Source of the DNA: an uncultured Candidatus Actinomarina sp.
GTDB lineage: Bacteria; Actinomycetota; Acidimicrobiia; Actinomarinales; Actinomarinaceae
Assembly (NCBI GenBank): GCA_902596545.1
Contig: CACJUH010000002.1
Coordinates: 124,001-188,000 of the forward strand
Direction: 5' to 3'
Length of the DNA stretch: 64,000 nt
The translations under genes and the position numbers were made by a program. Each line of letters opens with the position of its first letter. Positions within the stretch are counted from its first letter, which is position 1. A model generated the notes under the pieces. It was not told the DNA's origin, did not search any database, and saw only the letters and a list, made by a program, of their open reading frames with translations. Positions 36,244 through 45,059 of the stretch are shown here, in pieces.

Positions 36244-38607
36244 GTGGCTGTAAAGACATCCACTCGCAAAAGGGTGAATGGGCGTAAGCGGGTGTCTAAA
36301 CAAAACAAGTTAATAAATGTAGACAGGGCAGTAACTTCACTTAAATCTACAACTTCTAGTACTTTAACTAAATTCGTTCAATCGTATCAAGCAGTAGCGA
36401 TATTTATGTTTACATTTGCTGCGTTAATTACGCTATCTATATTTCAAAAAGGTGGTCCTGTCGGAGAAATTGTTTACAGAACTCTTGAATGGTGTTTTGG
36501 TTATGGAATTTATGCAATGCCTGTACTTTTCTTATACGGTTCAGCAATATTGATTCGTGATAAAGAGATAGTAAAATCACAAAAAGTTTTAATTGGAACT
36601 TTCTGGGTACAAATAATCTCGTCAGCTGCTTTTCATTCCCTTATTCATTCTGAACCTGTACCAATTAGCGCTGGTTCTGAATTAATAACTAAATCTGGTG
36701 GTCACATATCAGCATTTATTGTTCATCCATTAACCAATTTTTTCGGTTTAGAAATGACTCATACTCTACTCTTAATTGGTCTAGTCATGTCAGTTTTATA
36801 TATGACTGATATTGAATTGAAAGATCTTATTGGAGGAGTACAGGCAGTTTTTAAATATATTTATAAATTTATTTATGCATTCTTTTTGGCTAGAAAGGAA
36901 GCAAATAATTTACAATTTGAAAATATTTTAGATACTAATGAATCCTCAACAAAGAATGAAGGTGTTAAAAATATTGATAGTGGAAAAAATAAACTAAAAG
37001 AAAAAGTAGAAAATGTTTCAAATTTTACAGATTTCAAACAAAAAAAAGTTAAATCAAACTCAAAAGTTAACAATAAGACTAAATCTTCTAAAGATTATAA
37101 ATTGCCTCCAGTAAGTTTGTTGAAACAAGGTTCATCTCTGTCTACATCTAAAAAATTGTTACAAGAGACGGCTAAGGATTTAACTCAATTATTAAACGAA
37201 CACGGAGTTGAAGCAGAGCTAACAAATGTTGTTCCTGGACCTACTGTTACTAGGTATGAAATCGAACTAGCACCAGGTGTAAAAGTTTCAAAAGTCACAT
37301 CATTATCTCATGATATTGCATACGCATTAGCAACTCCAGATGTCAGATTGCTTGCTCCTATTCCTGGTAGAAGTGCAATAGGAATAGAAATACCGAATAG
37401 ACAAAGGAAACTCGTATCGCTAGGAGATGTATTATCTTCTAGTGAAGCTACTAAATTAACTCATCCACTTAATGTTGGATTAGGTTTAGATATTGCTGGT
37501 AAACCTAGGCTTTTGAATCTTTCAGAATTACCACATGTTTTAATTGCAGGTCAAACTGGTGCTGGTAAATCATCCTGTATTAACTCTATAGTTACTTCAT
37601 TATTGATTCGCACCAACCCTGATGATGTCAAAATGGTTATGGTTGATCCTAAGAGAGTTGAATTAGGTCAATACAATGATGTACCTCATCTACTCACAAA
37701 AGTTATAACTAATCCTAAAAAAGCTGTTGATGCATTAAGTTGGGCAGTAGCAGAAATGGATAGAAGATATGACTTGCTTGCAGACGGACAAGTTAGAGAT
37801 ATCAATGGTTATCATGAAAAATTTGATGCAGGATTGCTCGATGAAGATAAGTTCGATCGATTTCCTTATATAGTTTTGTTCATTGACGAATTAAATGATC
37901 TAATGATGGTAGCAGGAAGAGAAGTTGAATCAGCAATTGTACGTTTAGCTCAAATGGCAAGAGCAATTGGAATTCACCTAGTAGTAGCTACACAAAGACC
38001 TTCAGTAGATGTTATTACTGGAGTCATGAAAGCTAATATTCCATCTAGGCTAGCATTCTCAGTTGCTTCTACTACAGACTCAAGGGTCATACTTGATCAA
38101 TCTGGAGCAGAGAAACTTATAGGTTTAGGAGATATGTTAGTTGTGACCGCCTCAAACCCAAGACTTGAACGAATTCAAGGTGCTTGGGTAACTGAAGGTG
38201 AAATTAAAGATGTTGTTTCATGGGTTAAAAATCAAAAAGAAGCACAATACAATCCTGCAGTTACAGAGGAACAGAAGAAATCTATCACTTCCTCTGAAGA
38301 AGATTTTGGCGAAGATGAAGAGTTAATTGCTACAGCTAAAGAGCTTGTTATAAGATCACAATTAGGCTCTACATCAATGCTTCAAAGAAAACTTAGAGTA
38401 GGATTTGCAAGAGCAGGAAGATTAATGGATATTCTTGAAGCTCAGGGTATTGTTGGTCCTTCAGAAGGATCAAAAGCAAGAGAAGTTTTGATTACTGTTG
38501 AAGAATTTGAAACAGGTAATTTATCATCAATTGAGGAACAAGATGATAATCAAGATTTATCTATTGAAAGTTCTGATTCTGAAGATGATGAATCTTGGTA
38601 CGAATAA
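36244..38607 (+). CDS. ftsK: DNA translocase FtsK/SpoIIIE
   Basis: A 787-residue DNA translocase that pumps chromosome ends through the division septum and activates Xer recombination. An N-terminal membrane domain with about four helices (50-180) precedes a charged linker (190-270), an alpha domain with PGPTVTRYEIELAPGVKVS, and the RecA-like motor with Walker A AGQTGAGKSSCI and Walker B IVLFIDELNDL. The gamma winged-helix domain (SMLQRKLRVGFARAGRLMDILE) is at the C-terminus, followed by an acidic tail. GTG 36244 is the start. It converges on phnE with no spacer. The XerC-like recombinase at 1007 is a likely partner. Confidence 0.94.
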   Translation: MAVKTSTRKRVNGRKRVSKQNKLINVDRAVTSLKSTTSSTLTKFVQSYQAVAIFMFTFAALITLSIFQKGGPVGEIVYRTLEWCFGYGIYAMPVLFLYGSAILIRDKEIVKSQKVLIGTFWVQIISSAAFHSLIHSEPVPISAGSELITKSGGHISAFIVHPLTNFFGLEMTHTLLLIGLVMSVLYMTDIELKDLIGGVQAVFKYIYKFIYAFFLARKEANNLQFENILDTNESSTKNEGVKNIDSGKNKLKEKVENVSNFTDFKQKKVKSNSKVNNKTKSSKDYKLPPVSLLKQGSSLSTSKKLLQETAKDLTQLLNEHGVEAELTNVVPGPTVTRYEIELAPGVKVSKVTSLSHDIAYALATPDVRLLAPIPGRSAIGIEIPNRQRKLVSLGDVLSSSEATKLTHPLNVGLGLDIAGKPRLLNLSELPHVLIAGQTGAGKSSCINSIVTSLLIRTNPDDVKMVMVDPKRVELGQYNDVPHLLTKVITNPKKAVDALSWAVAEMDRRYDLLADGQVRDINGYHEKFDAGLLDEDKFDRFPYIVLFIDELNDLMMVAGREVESAIVRLAQMARAIGIHLVVATQRPSVDVITGVMKANIPSRLAFSVASTTDSRVILDQSGAEKLIGLGDMLVVTASNPRLERIQGAWVTEGEIKDVVSWVKNQKEAQYNPAVTEEQKKSITSSEEDFGEDEELIATAKELVIRSQLGSTSMLQRKLRVGFARAGRLMDILEAQGIVGPSEGSKAREVLITVEEFETGNLSSIEEQDDNQDLSIESSDSEDDESWYE

Positions 38608-39432
38608 CTAAACTTTTATTTCTCTACCTTTAATTATCCTTCTTCTAATAGCCGCAGAAATTGTATCTACGATTAACACCATAAGTATTGTTACTACTAA
38701 TACTGTGCCTGCTCGAGGAAAATCTCTAAAACGTAATTGATTAATTAATTCTGCTCCAACACCACCTGCACCAACAACGCCTAAAACTGCAGATGCTCTT
38801 AAATTAATTTCAAATCTATATAACCAATAAGATGTTATTGTCGGCATAACTTGTGGTATTACTCCAAAAAAAAGTTCATTTAACTTGCTACCGCCAGAAG
38901 ATTTGATCGATTCGAGAGGACCTTCATCAATTCCTTCAATCACTTCAGAAGATAATTTTCCTAATGTACCAATAGAATGTATTCCAACAGCTAATGTTCC
39001 AGTTAAAGGACCAAGTCCTGTTATAGGTAAGAGCACAAAAGCTAAAATCAATTCAGGAAAAGCTCTAATTACATTAAGTACCTGTTTAGTTACTCTGCTG
39101 AAAGAATTTAAAGAAACATTATTAGCTGCTAAAAAAGATATTGGAAAACTAAATATTGCGCCAATTACAGTTCCAGCCCAAGCAATGAAAAGGGATTCAC
39201 CGACTTTTGGAACTATTCTGTCAATAGCCTCTTGTGATAAATCTAGAGGGAACATTGCAGTTACAAGTATCCAAACCTTACTAGGAGCTGTTAAAAATCT
39301 CTCTGGTGTAATCTCCAGACCTGAAGCGGACCAAATTGATCCTGCAACAATTAAAACTGTTATTAGGTACTTTAATATTCTTTGATTTATCGGTTGTTTA
39401 GGTATGTTCATAAAATTTTTCTTCTTAACCAA
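38608..39432 (-). CDS. phnE: Phosphonate/phosphite-type ABC permease (PhnE), second copy
   Basis: A 274-residue permease with about six predicted helices. The EAA-type loop is in EGIDEGPLESIKSSGGSKLNEL, followed by VLGVVGAGGVGAELI, both typical of PhnE. Two tandem, different permease genes are usual in phn transporters. The start lies 25 bases inside the preceding permease gene. Together with phnC and phnD it should import an organophosphonate, phosphite or similar anion. No C-P lyase is adjacent, so the imported compound is uncertain. Confidence 0.88.
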   Translation of the reverse strand: MVKKKNFMNIPKQPINQRILKYLITVLIVAGSIWSASGLEITPERFLTAPSKVWILVTAMFPLDLSQEAIDRIVPKVGESLFIAWAGTVIGAIFSFPISFLAANNVSLNSFSRVTKQVLNVIRAFPELILAFVLLPITGLGPLTGTLAVGIHSIGTLGKLSSEVIEGIDEGPLESIKSSGGSKLNELFFGVIPQVMPTITSYWLYRFEINLRASAVLGVVGAGGVGAELINQLRFRDFPRAGTVLVVTILMVLIVDTISAAIRRRIIKGREIKV

Positions 39433-40193
39433 ACGCTAAATTGTTCGATAGTAATTACTGCTACAAGAATTAAAACAATTATTGGCGATATTCTATCAAA
39501 CCTTAAGAAGATTCTTTGGGTCTCAATTATCCTACCTACACCACCAGCACCAACTAGTCCTAAAATAACGGATGCTCTAATACAAAGTTCAAAAATATAT
39601 AAAAAATAAGCTGTAAAGTTTGGAAGAATTTGTGGAAGTGCAGAAGTAAAAACAGCTTGATTGTGTTTAGCACCACTTGCTTTAGCTGCTTCCAAAGGTC
39701 CTAGATCAATACTATCAATTGTCTCTGATAATAATTTCCCCATGATTGCCATAGAAAACATTACTAAGGCAAGTACTCCTGCAAATGGCCCTAACCCAAC
39801 AGCAACTGTAAAAAGCATTGCCCAAAATAAGTCTGGAATAGTTCTAATGAAATTAAGAAAAGATTTATAAATTAAATAAGTAACTGTTGTTTGATTAGTT
39901 GCCCTAGATGCATAGAAAGAAAGAGGTAAAGCAATAAAACAACCAAGAATACTCGCGAGAATTGCAATCTGTATAGTTTCTAGTAAAGCTTGAGAAGCAT
40001 TTTCGATTGCCCATTCCCACTTAGGGTTAAATAATGTATCTGTTACAAGTTTTCTATTTTCCCAATTTCTTTTGAAGTCTTCTATATTAAATCCAACTTG
40101 AAAAAAAGAAAAAATAGTCAGGGCAATAGCGAATGGATAGCCAATTACTGTTAGTAAAGAAGGTAAAGGCTTCTTGGGTACTTTAATCATCAT
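39408..40193 (-). CDS. phnE: Phosphonate/phosphite-type ABC permease (PhnE), first copy
   Basis: A 261-residue permease, homologous to the next one and likely forming a heterodimer with it. It has the N-terminal membrane helix (about 12-30), FIRTIPDLFWAMLFTVAVGLGP, the EAA loop DLGPLEAAKASGAKHNQAVF and VILGLVGAGGVGRIIE. It overlaps phnC by 11 bases on its start side and the second permease by 25 bases on its stop side, so the three genes are translated together. Confidence 0.88.
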   Translation of the reverse strand: MMIKVPKKPLPSLLTVIGYPFAIALTIFSFFQVGFNIEDFKRNWENRKLVTDTLFNPKWEWAIENASQALLETIQIAILASILGCFIALPLSFYASRATNQTTVTYLIYKSFLNFIRTIPDLFWAMLFTVAVGLGPFAGVLALVMFSMAIMGKLLSETIDSIDLGPLEAAKASGAKHNQAVFTSALPQILPNFTAYFLYIFELCIRASVILGLVGAGGVGRIIETQRIFLRFDRISPIIVLILVAVITIEQFSVWLRRKIL

Positions 40194-40953
40194 CTCCTAA
40201 TAAATCCGAAGATTTTATTGCTCTACCATAAATATTTTCAAAATCTTTATCGCTAACATCGTTAACTTTACCGTCGTACACAAGTTCTCCATCTTTGAGA
40301 CCGATTAATCTTTCACCAAATTCTTTTGCGAGGTCTAAAAAATGTAAATTAACAATTGTCGTAATGCCTAGTTCCTGGTTTATCTCTTTTAAGTACTTCA
40401 TTACAACCCTAGAGGTTATGGGATCCAATGATGCTACCGGTTCATCTGCTAACATCACTTTGGGTTTTTGTGCAAGAGCTCTAGCAATTCCTACTCTTTG
40501 TTGCTGACCACCTGACAAATTCGATCCTCTAACGTATGCTTTTTCTAATATTTCTACTTTGTTTAATGATTCAAATGCAATTTCTTTATCATCTTTCGGC
40601 CACAATCCAAATATAGAACGAAGTGAAGAAACTTGGCTTAATCTTCCGGTTAAAACATTTTTTAATACAGATGATCTATTAACTAAATTGAAAGTCTGAA
40701 AAATCATTCCTATATCTGATCTAATAATTTTTAGTTCTTTTTTTGAGGCATTGGTAACATTTCGAGAATCAACAATTACTTCTCCTTCAGTGGGTTTCAC
40801 TAAGTTATTAACAGTTCTTAACAAAGTTGATTTACCCGCTCCAGACATACCTACAATGATGACAAAGTCACCCTCATCTATATCCAAAGAAACATTATTT
40901 AATGCTTTTACTCCACCAGGGTATGTAACACTTACGTTTTTAAATTCAATCAT
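40183..40953 (-). CDS. phnC: Phosphonate/phosphite-type ABC ATPase
   Basis: A roughly 256-residue ATPase that powers the PhnE permeases. Walker A is GMSGAGKSTLLR, the Q-loop is FQTFNLV, the ABC signature LSGGQQQRVGIARAL, Walker B VMLADEPVASLDP and the His switch VNLHFLD. ATG 40953 (M-I-E-F-K) is preferred; an in-frame TTG at 40962 lies in the T-rich tail of the preceding terminator. No Shine-Dalgarno is visible. It is separated from phnD by the strong hairpin at 40966-40997. Confidence 0.92.
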   Translation of the reverse strand: MIEFKNVSVTYPGGVKALNNVSLDIDEGDFVIIVGMSGAGKSTLLRTVNNLVKPTEGEVIVDSRNVTNASKKELKIIRSDIGMIFQTFNLVNRSSVLKNVLTGRLSQVSSLRSIFGLWPKDDKEIAFESLNKVEILEKAYVRGSNLSGGQQQRVGIARALAQKPKVMLADEPVASLDPITSRVVMKYLKEINQELGITTIVNLHFLDLAKEFGERLIGLKDGELVYDGKVNDVSDKDFENIYGRAIKSSDLLGDDD

Positions 40954-40965
40954 AATTTTCAAAAA

Positions 40966-40997
40966 AAAACTAGGGCAGTAATAACTGCCCTAGTTTT
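40966..40997 (-). terminator. Strong intrinsic terminator between phnD and phnC
   Basis: On the minus strand a 14-bp perfect stem (40984-40997 with 40966-40979) closes on a four-base loop and is followed by a run of about nine Ts. It lies eight bases after the phnD stop and 13 bases before the phnC ATG. It should end most phnD transcripts, letting a fraction reach phnC-phnE-phnE, so the binding protein is made in excess. Confidence 0.9.
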
Positions 40998-41004
40998 ATA
41001 TTAA

Positions 41005-42126
41005 TTAGTCGTCGTAAAGACCAAATTCTTCAGCTGCTTCTCTAACCACATCAAACTCTGAGTTTTCTGCAGGTACTAAATCAGTCCATCCATAAATTTC
41101 ATCCATTATGGCTCTTCCTTCTTCAGTAGCAATGTATTCAGCTAAAATATCATAAATTTGCTGTTTAATATCTTCAGGCAAATCTGTTCTAACTGCAATC
41201 ACATCATTTGGTATTTCTTCTGTAATTGCAAATGCTATGACCTTTTCACCTACATCAGCATTTGTTTTTCTTAATGTTCTTCGTGCGTCATCATATGTAA
41301 CACCAAACTTAGCATCACCATTATAAAGACCAGCAATAACACCATCATGTGAACCAGCAAATCTTTGAGTTATATCACTTGTATAATCTATACCTGCTTT
41401 TTTAAGTTGTAGAGATGGATATAAGTATCCTGATGTTGAACCTTCTTCAACAAAAAGTACTTCCTCTCCCAACATAACAGAAAGATCTGCTTCGCAAGCA
41501 AGTCCAGGACTAGTTGTAACACCGTCTCGAACTTCAGGGATTAACCCAGAATCACCAAATCCCCAACCTACTTGTAGAGCTTTTACATCAGGTGGAGTTG
41601 TTTCTGAACCAGTTACTAGAGTTGGTACACCATTGATATTTTCAAAAGCACCTATAACTGGTGGAGAATCACAAATACTTGCGTCTGTTGTCCAGAATGT
41701 TCCGTGATACGATCCAGAACCATACCTTACTGATTTAGCAATTGCTTCAAATCTTCTTGGAAATGCTTCCATTGCTGTTACATAACCTAAAGTTGCAAAA
41801 GCACCTACGTCAGCTTGACCAGATCCCATTGCAACTAGTAGACCTGAGTAGTCACTTGTTACAAATCCTTCGACTTCAATACCCAAACCATCAGTCAAAA
41901 CTTTCATCATTGGTTGAATGTTGTCTAATAATTCGGCTTGTTCCGCGCTAGGTACAAAGCCAAAAACAATTTTATCTAAAGTTGGCGCAGCAGTAGTTGC
42001 TGGAGCCTCTAAAGTTTCGACTTCTTCCGTAGCAACGGGTTCTTCTACAGTCTCTTCAGAAGAGCCACCACAAGCAGTAGCTACTAATGCAAGACAGAGT
42101 AGAAGTAGTAATGATTTTTTCATCAT
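41005..42126 (-). CDS. phnD: Phosphonate/phosphite-type ABC binding lipoprotein
   Basis: A 373-residue PhnD-family lipoprotein. A signal peptide with lipobox LVATAC (Cys19) is followed by a short Glu/Thr/Ala-rich linker. The mature part has FGFVPSAEQAELLDNIQPMM, YSGLLVAMGSGQADVGAF and LQVGWGFGDSG, matching periplasmic phosphonate/phosphite-binding proteins. A GGAGG sits on the minus strand just before the start; ATG 42123 may be the real start, since it is better spaced. The ligand is not certain. Confidence 0.87.
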   Translation of the reverse strand: MMKKSLLLLLCLALVATACGGSSEETVEEPVATEEVETLEAPATTAAPTLDKIVFGFVPSAEQAELLDNIQPMMKVLTDGLGIEVEGFVTSDYSGLLVAMGSGQADVGAFATLGYVTAMEAFPRRFEAIAKSVRYGSGSYHGTFWTTDASICDSPPVIGAFENINGVPTLVTGSETTPPDVKALQVGWGFGDSGLIPEVRDGVTTSPGLACEADLSVMLGEEVLFVEEGSTSGYLYPSLQLKKAGIDYTSDITQRFAGSHDGVIAGLYNGDAKFGVTYDDARRTLRKTNADVGEKVIAFAITEEIPNDVIAVRTDLPEDIKQQIYDILAEYIATEEGRAIMDEIYGWTDLVPAENSEFDVVREAAEEFGLYDD

Positions 42127-42187
42127 TATCCTCCGCTAGCTTATAATCCCATATTACATATTTAGGATTTAAGGTTCTTAAATTAAG

Positions 42188-42643
42188 TTAAAAATTTGTA
42201 AACTTTATTTCGCCAAAATCTCTAAAAATTACTTCACCATTTGTATCTAGAATTAAAGTTATAGGCTGTCCGACTACTTTAAAATAATCTCTTAATTGAG
42301 GAGTGGAAAAACCAATTCTTAATTTACCTTCTAAGTTTTCATCTACCCACTCTAAAGTTGGACCATACTCACTGTGAGCAAGAGCAATAACATCATATTC
42401 TTCTTGTAGATTTTCTAATTCAGCTTCTAGGACAGGCAACTCCTGTCTACAAACACTTCAGTAATCTGCCCAGAAGACAATTATTGTTTTTTTGTTTGTG
42501 AAGTCTTCAGAATCTTCAACAAGATCTGAATTTATAAATGAAAAAGAGCTATCCGAAACTACATTAACGGGTTCTACACTTTCAACTTCAGCACCCTGTG
42601 AACAGGCTATAAAAACGAGTAAAATTAATATAAATCTTTTCAT
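42188..42643 (-). CDS. TlpA-like thioredoxin-fold lipoprotein with in-frame TGA at the first redox Cys (candidate selenoprotein)
   Basis: One continuous frame of 151 residues if the TGA at 42458-42460 is read as an amino acid. A signal peptide with lipobox FIAC (Cys14) leads to a thioredoxin fold: IIVFWADY, then TGA at residue 62, S-V-C65, RQELP, and a cis-Pro loop VVGQPITLILD (Pro127). TlpA proteins have W-C-x-x-C-R at this point, so TGA replaces the first Cys and would give U-x-x-C. A SECIS-like hairpin follows at 42431-42447. TGA is a normal stop elsewhere (rseP, xerC, truB). It lies between phnD and cinA. If Sec is not inserted, only a 61-residue fragment is made; a Cys-to-stop mutation or base error is the alternative. 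Confidence 0.7.
42431..42447 (-). promoter_or_regulatory. SECIS-like hairpin after the in-frame TGA
   Basis: On the minus strand, GACAGG (42447-42442) pairs perfectly with CCTGTC (42436-42431) around the loop AGTTG. The loop begins 16 bases after the TGA. Bacterial SECIS models call for a 16-37-base distance from UGA to the loop and a G among the first two loop bases; both hold, and the loop contains GU as in E. coli fdhF. Two extra pairs form if one C is bulged. It lies inside the coding frame. Confidence 0.6.
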
Positions 42644-42691
42644 GAAATAATCATAATATGATTGAATAATAACTTTGCTAATGTGAATACT

Positions 42692-43885
42692 GTGAATATA
42701 GCACTATTAAGCGTTGGTACAGAATTATTGTTAGGTGATACTGTTAACACAAATCTATCGTCTCTAGGCCAAACACTTTACAACAATGGTTTTATATTAT
42801 CTTCTGAAGTTACTGTACCTGATAAAAAAGAAATCATAAAAGACGAATTCTTAAAATTATTCGATAAAAATGATGTAATTATTTCATGTGGGGGAATTGG
42901 CCCAACAGAAGATGATTTTACAAAAGAAGTTATTTGCAGTGCTTTAGAGATAGATTTAGAAGTTGACGAAGAGCACTTATCTTGGATGAAATCTAGATGG
43001 GAAGCAAGAGGTTTCACTATGCCAGAAACAAACATAAAACAAGCTCAAATCCCTGTGGGATCAACAAAATTGATCAACTCTCAAGGAACAGCTCCAGGGA
43101 TACTAATAAAACATAGTGGAAAATATATTTTTATTCTTCCTGGTCCTCCCAGAGAATTTAATCCTTTAGTAATTGATGAAGTTGTACCTTTATTAAAAGA
43201 TAATTTTTCCGCTACTAATAAAGAATATGAGTTTGTTTTATTTTTTAATCAAGCAGAATCATCATTAGCTGAAGAAATTAATAAATTTAAACCTGAAGGA
43301 TTAGATTTAGCTTACTTAGCAAGTAAAGGAGTTATTAAACTCAGATATGATAAAAATTCAATCGATGAAGTTAATCTAAAAGAATTTTTAACTCGTTTAA
43401 AAGATACCTTTAAAGATTCAATAATTGGTTATCAAAACATTCCTGCTTCTAAAGCTTTATTTAATTTATTGAAAGAAAAGAATTTAACTTTATCTTTAGT
43501 CGAAAGCATAACGGGAGGTAACTTATCTTCTGAAATAATAAATTACCCTGGTGCTAGTTCAATATTATTAGCTGCGAATACTCTATATTCTAATGAAGCT
43601 AAGAAAGAATACCTTTCTGATGATATTTCAGATGATTGGGAGACATTGTCTAAAGAACTTTCTGAAAAATCAATTAAAAAGCATAAATCTTCAATTTCTC
43701 TAGCCATACTCGGGGAAGCAGGGCCTATTCCTTCAAGTAATTACAAAATTGGAGAAATATTTATTGCAATTTCTAACAATAAACAAACAGTAAATTTCTA
43801 CCATAAATTAAGGGGTAGCAGAGAAGATATTATTAATAGAGCAGTAAATAATGCAATTTGGGACCTAATTAATTTTATTAAATAG
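42692..43885 (+). CDS. cinA: CinA-like nicotinamide mononucleotide deamidase
   Basis: A 397-residue CinA. The N-terminal molybdopterin-binding-like (COG1058) domain has ALLSVGTELLLGDTVNTN, ISCGGIGPTEDDFTKE and FILPGPPREF. The C-terminal NMN amidohydrolase (PncC) domain has LSLVESITGGNLSSEI but is diverged in its later part. GTG 42692 is chosen because it gives the usual start NIALLSVGTE; GTG 42683 and TTG 42662 are in frame upstream. In many bacteria cinA precedes recA, as here, and shares its SOS expression. Confidence 0.87.
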   Translation: MNIALLSVGTELLLGDTVNTNLSSLGQTLYNNGFILSSEVTVPDKKEIIKDEFLKLFDKNDVIISCGGIGPTEDDFTKEVICSALEIDLEVDEEHLSWMKSRWEARGFTMPETNIKQAQIPVGSTKLINSQGTAPGILIKHSGKYIFILPGPPREFNPLVIDEVVPLLKDNFSATNKEYEFVLFFNQAESSLAEEINKFKPEGLDLAYLASKGVIKLRYDKNSIDEVNLKEFLTRLKDTFKDSIIGYQNIPASKALFNLLKEKNLTLSLVESITGGNLSSEIINYPGASSILLAANTLYSNEAKKEYLSDDISDDWETLSKELSEKSIKKHKSSISLAILGEAGPIPSSNYKIGEIFIAISNNKQTVNFYHKLRGSREDIINRAVNNAIWDLINFIK

Positions 43886-43891
43886 TTGTAT

Positions 43892-43907
43892 TCGAACATA
43901 TGTTCGA
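43892..43907. promoter_or_regulatory. LexA box upstream of recA
   Basis: TCGAACATATGTTCGA is a perfect 16-bp palindrome and an exact match to the Gram-positive/mycobacterial-type SOS box (TCGAAC-N4-GTTCGA). It ends 63 bases before the recA start. The lexA gene at 47975 carries a matching site. Confidence 0.92.
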
Positions 43908-43970
43908 TTAAAATATGTCATAGTAAGATGTTTTAATATATTTTAATTATTGTTATTAAAGGAGTTAAAA

Positions 43971-45017
43971 ATGGATAAAGACAGGGCAAAAAAACTAGAT
44001 ACAGTTTTTTCTCAAATTGAAAAACAATTCGGCGAAGGCTCACTTATGAAACTTGGTGCCGAACAAGTAAAAAAAATACCAGCAATTTCAACGGGAGCAT
44101 TATCAATTGATTTAGCATTGGGAATAGGTGGTGTTCCAAAAGGTCGAGTAATAGAGATCTATGGACCAGAGAGTTCAGGAAAAACAACACTTTCATTACA
44201 CATTGCAGCTGAAGCGCAAAAAGCTGGTGGAGTAGCAGCTTTTATTGATGCCGAGCATGCATTGGATCCTATTTATGCAAGTGCATTAGGTGTAGATGTA
44301 GATGAATTATTAGTCTCACAACCAGATACTGGTGAACAAGCTTTAGAAATTGCAAATATGCTCATTGATTCTGAAGGAGTTGATGTAGTTGTTATTGATT
44401 CAGTAGCAGCACTTGTACCACAAGCAGAAATTGATGGTGAGATGGGTCAATCACACGTAGGATTACAAGCAAGATTAATGTCTCAAGCTTTGAGAAAATT
44501 AACTTCATCAATAAATAAAACACAGACAACAGTTATATTTATAAATCAAATTAGAGAAAAAATTGGAGTAATGTGGGGTTCACCTGAAACAACAAGCGGC
44601 GGTAGGGCATTAAAGTTTTATGCTTCAGTTCGTATTGATATTCGCAGGATTGAAACTCTCAAAATTGGTGCTGAGATGATTGGTAATAGAGTAAGAGCTA
44701 AAATTGTAAAAAACAAAGTTGCTCCACCATTCAAAGAAGCACAATTTGACATTATGTTTGGTCAAGGAATATCAAGAGAGGGCTCTTTACTAGATGTAGG
44801 CGTAGATCACGGAATAGTAAGAAAAGCAGGAGCATGGTTTACTTATGATGAAGTCCAACTTGGACAAGGTAAAGAAAATTCAAAACGTTTTCTTAGAGAG
44901 AATGCAGATATTGCATTACAATTAGAAACCGATGTTTATAAAGCTGTAGGTTTAATTGAATCTGAATCCAATGAAGACATTTCAGAGGAAGAAACAGAAG
45001 ATACTACTTCCGAGTAA
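43971..45017 (+). CDS. recA: Recombinase RecA
   Basis: A 348-residue RecA that forms the DNA-strand-exchange filament and stimulates LexA and UmuD self-cleavage. Walker A is [13 protein letters not shown], with [20 protein letters not shown], the L2 region and [19 protein letters not shown] clearly conserved; the end is acidic. ATG 43971 is used because AAAGGAG lies just upstream (43959-43965); an earlier in-frame TTG at 43950 is less likely. recX, often next to recA, is absent; miaB follows. Confidence 0.97.
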   Translation: MDKDRAKKLDTVFSQIEKQFGEGSLMKLGAEQVKKIPAISTGALSIDLALGIGGVPKGRVIEIYGPESSGKTTLSLHIAAEAQKAGGVAAFIDAEHALDPIYASALGVDVDELLVSQPDTGEQALEIANMLIDSEGVDVVVIDSVAALVPQAEIDGEMGQSHVGLQARLMSQALRKLTSSINKTQTTVIFINQIREKIGVMWGSPETTSGGRALKFYASVRIDIRRIETLKIGAEMIGNRVRAKIVKNKVAPPFKEAQFDIMFGQGISREGSLLDVGVDHGIVRKAGAWFTYDEVQLGQGKENSKRFLRENADIALQLETDVYKAVGLIESESNEDISEEETEDTTSE

Positions 45018-45047
45018 TAAATTTAAAAATTAATTAAATTTTAATTT

Positions 45048-45053
45048 TATACT
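45048..45053 (+). promoter_or_regulatory. -10 box giving a leaderless miaB transcript
   Basis: TATACT ends six bases before the GTG start of miaB (45060), placing the transcription start at the start codon. No Shine-Dalgarno sequence is present. It lies in the 42-base recA-miaB gap, so miaB can be expressed apart from recA. Confidence 0.55.
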
Positions 45054-45059
45054 CTACAT

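Noticed and set aside
42188-42439. The part after the TGA as an independent gene starting at TTG 42439
   Set aside because: It would begin in the middle of the thioredoxin fold, after the C-x-x-C region, with no ribosome site; the same frame continues from the lipoprotein start at 42643.
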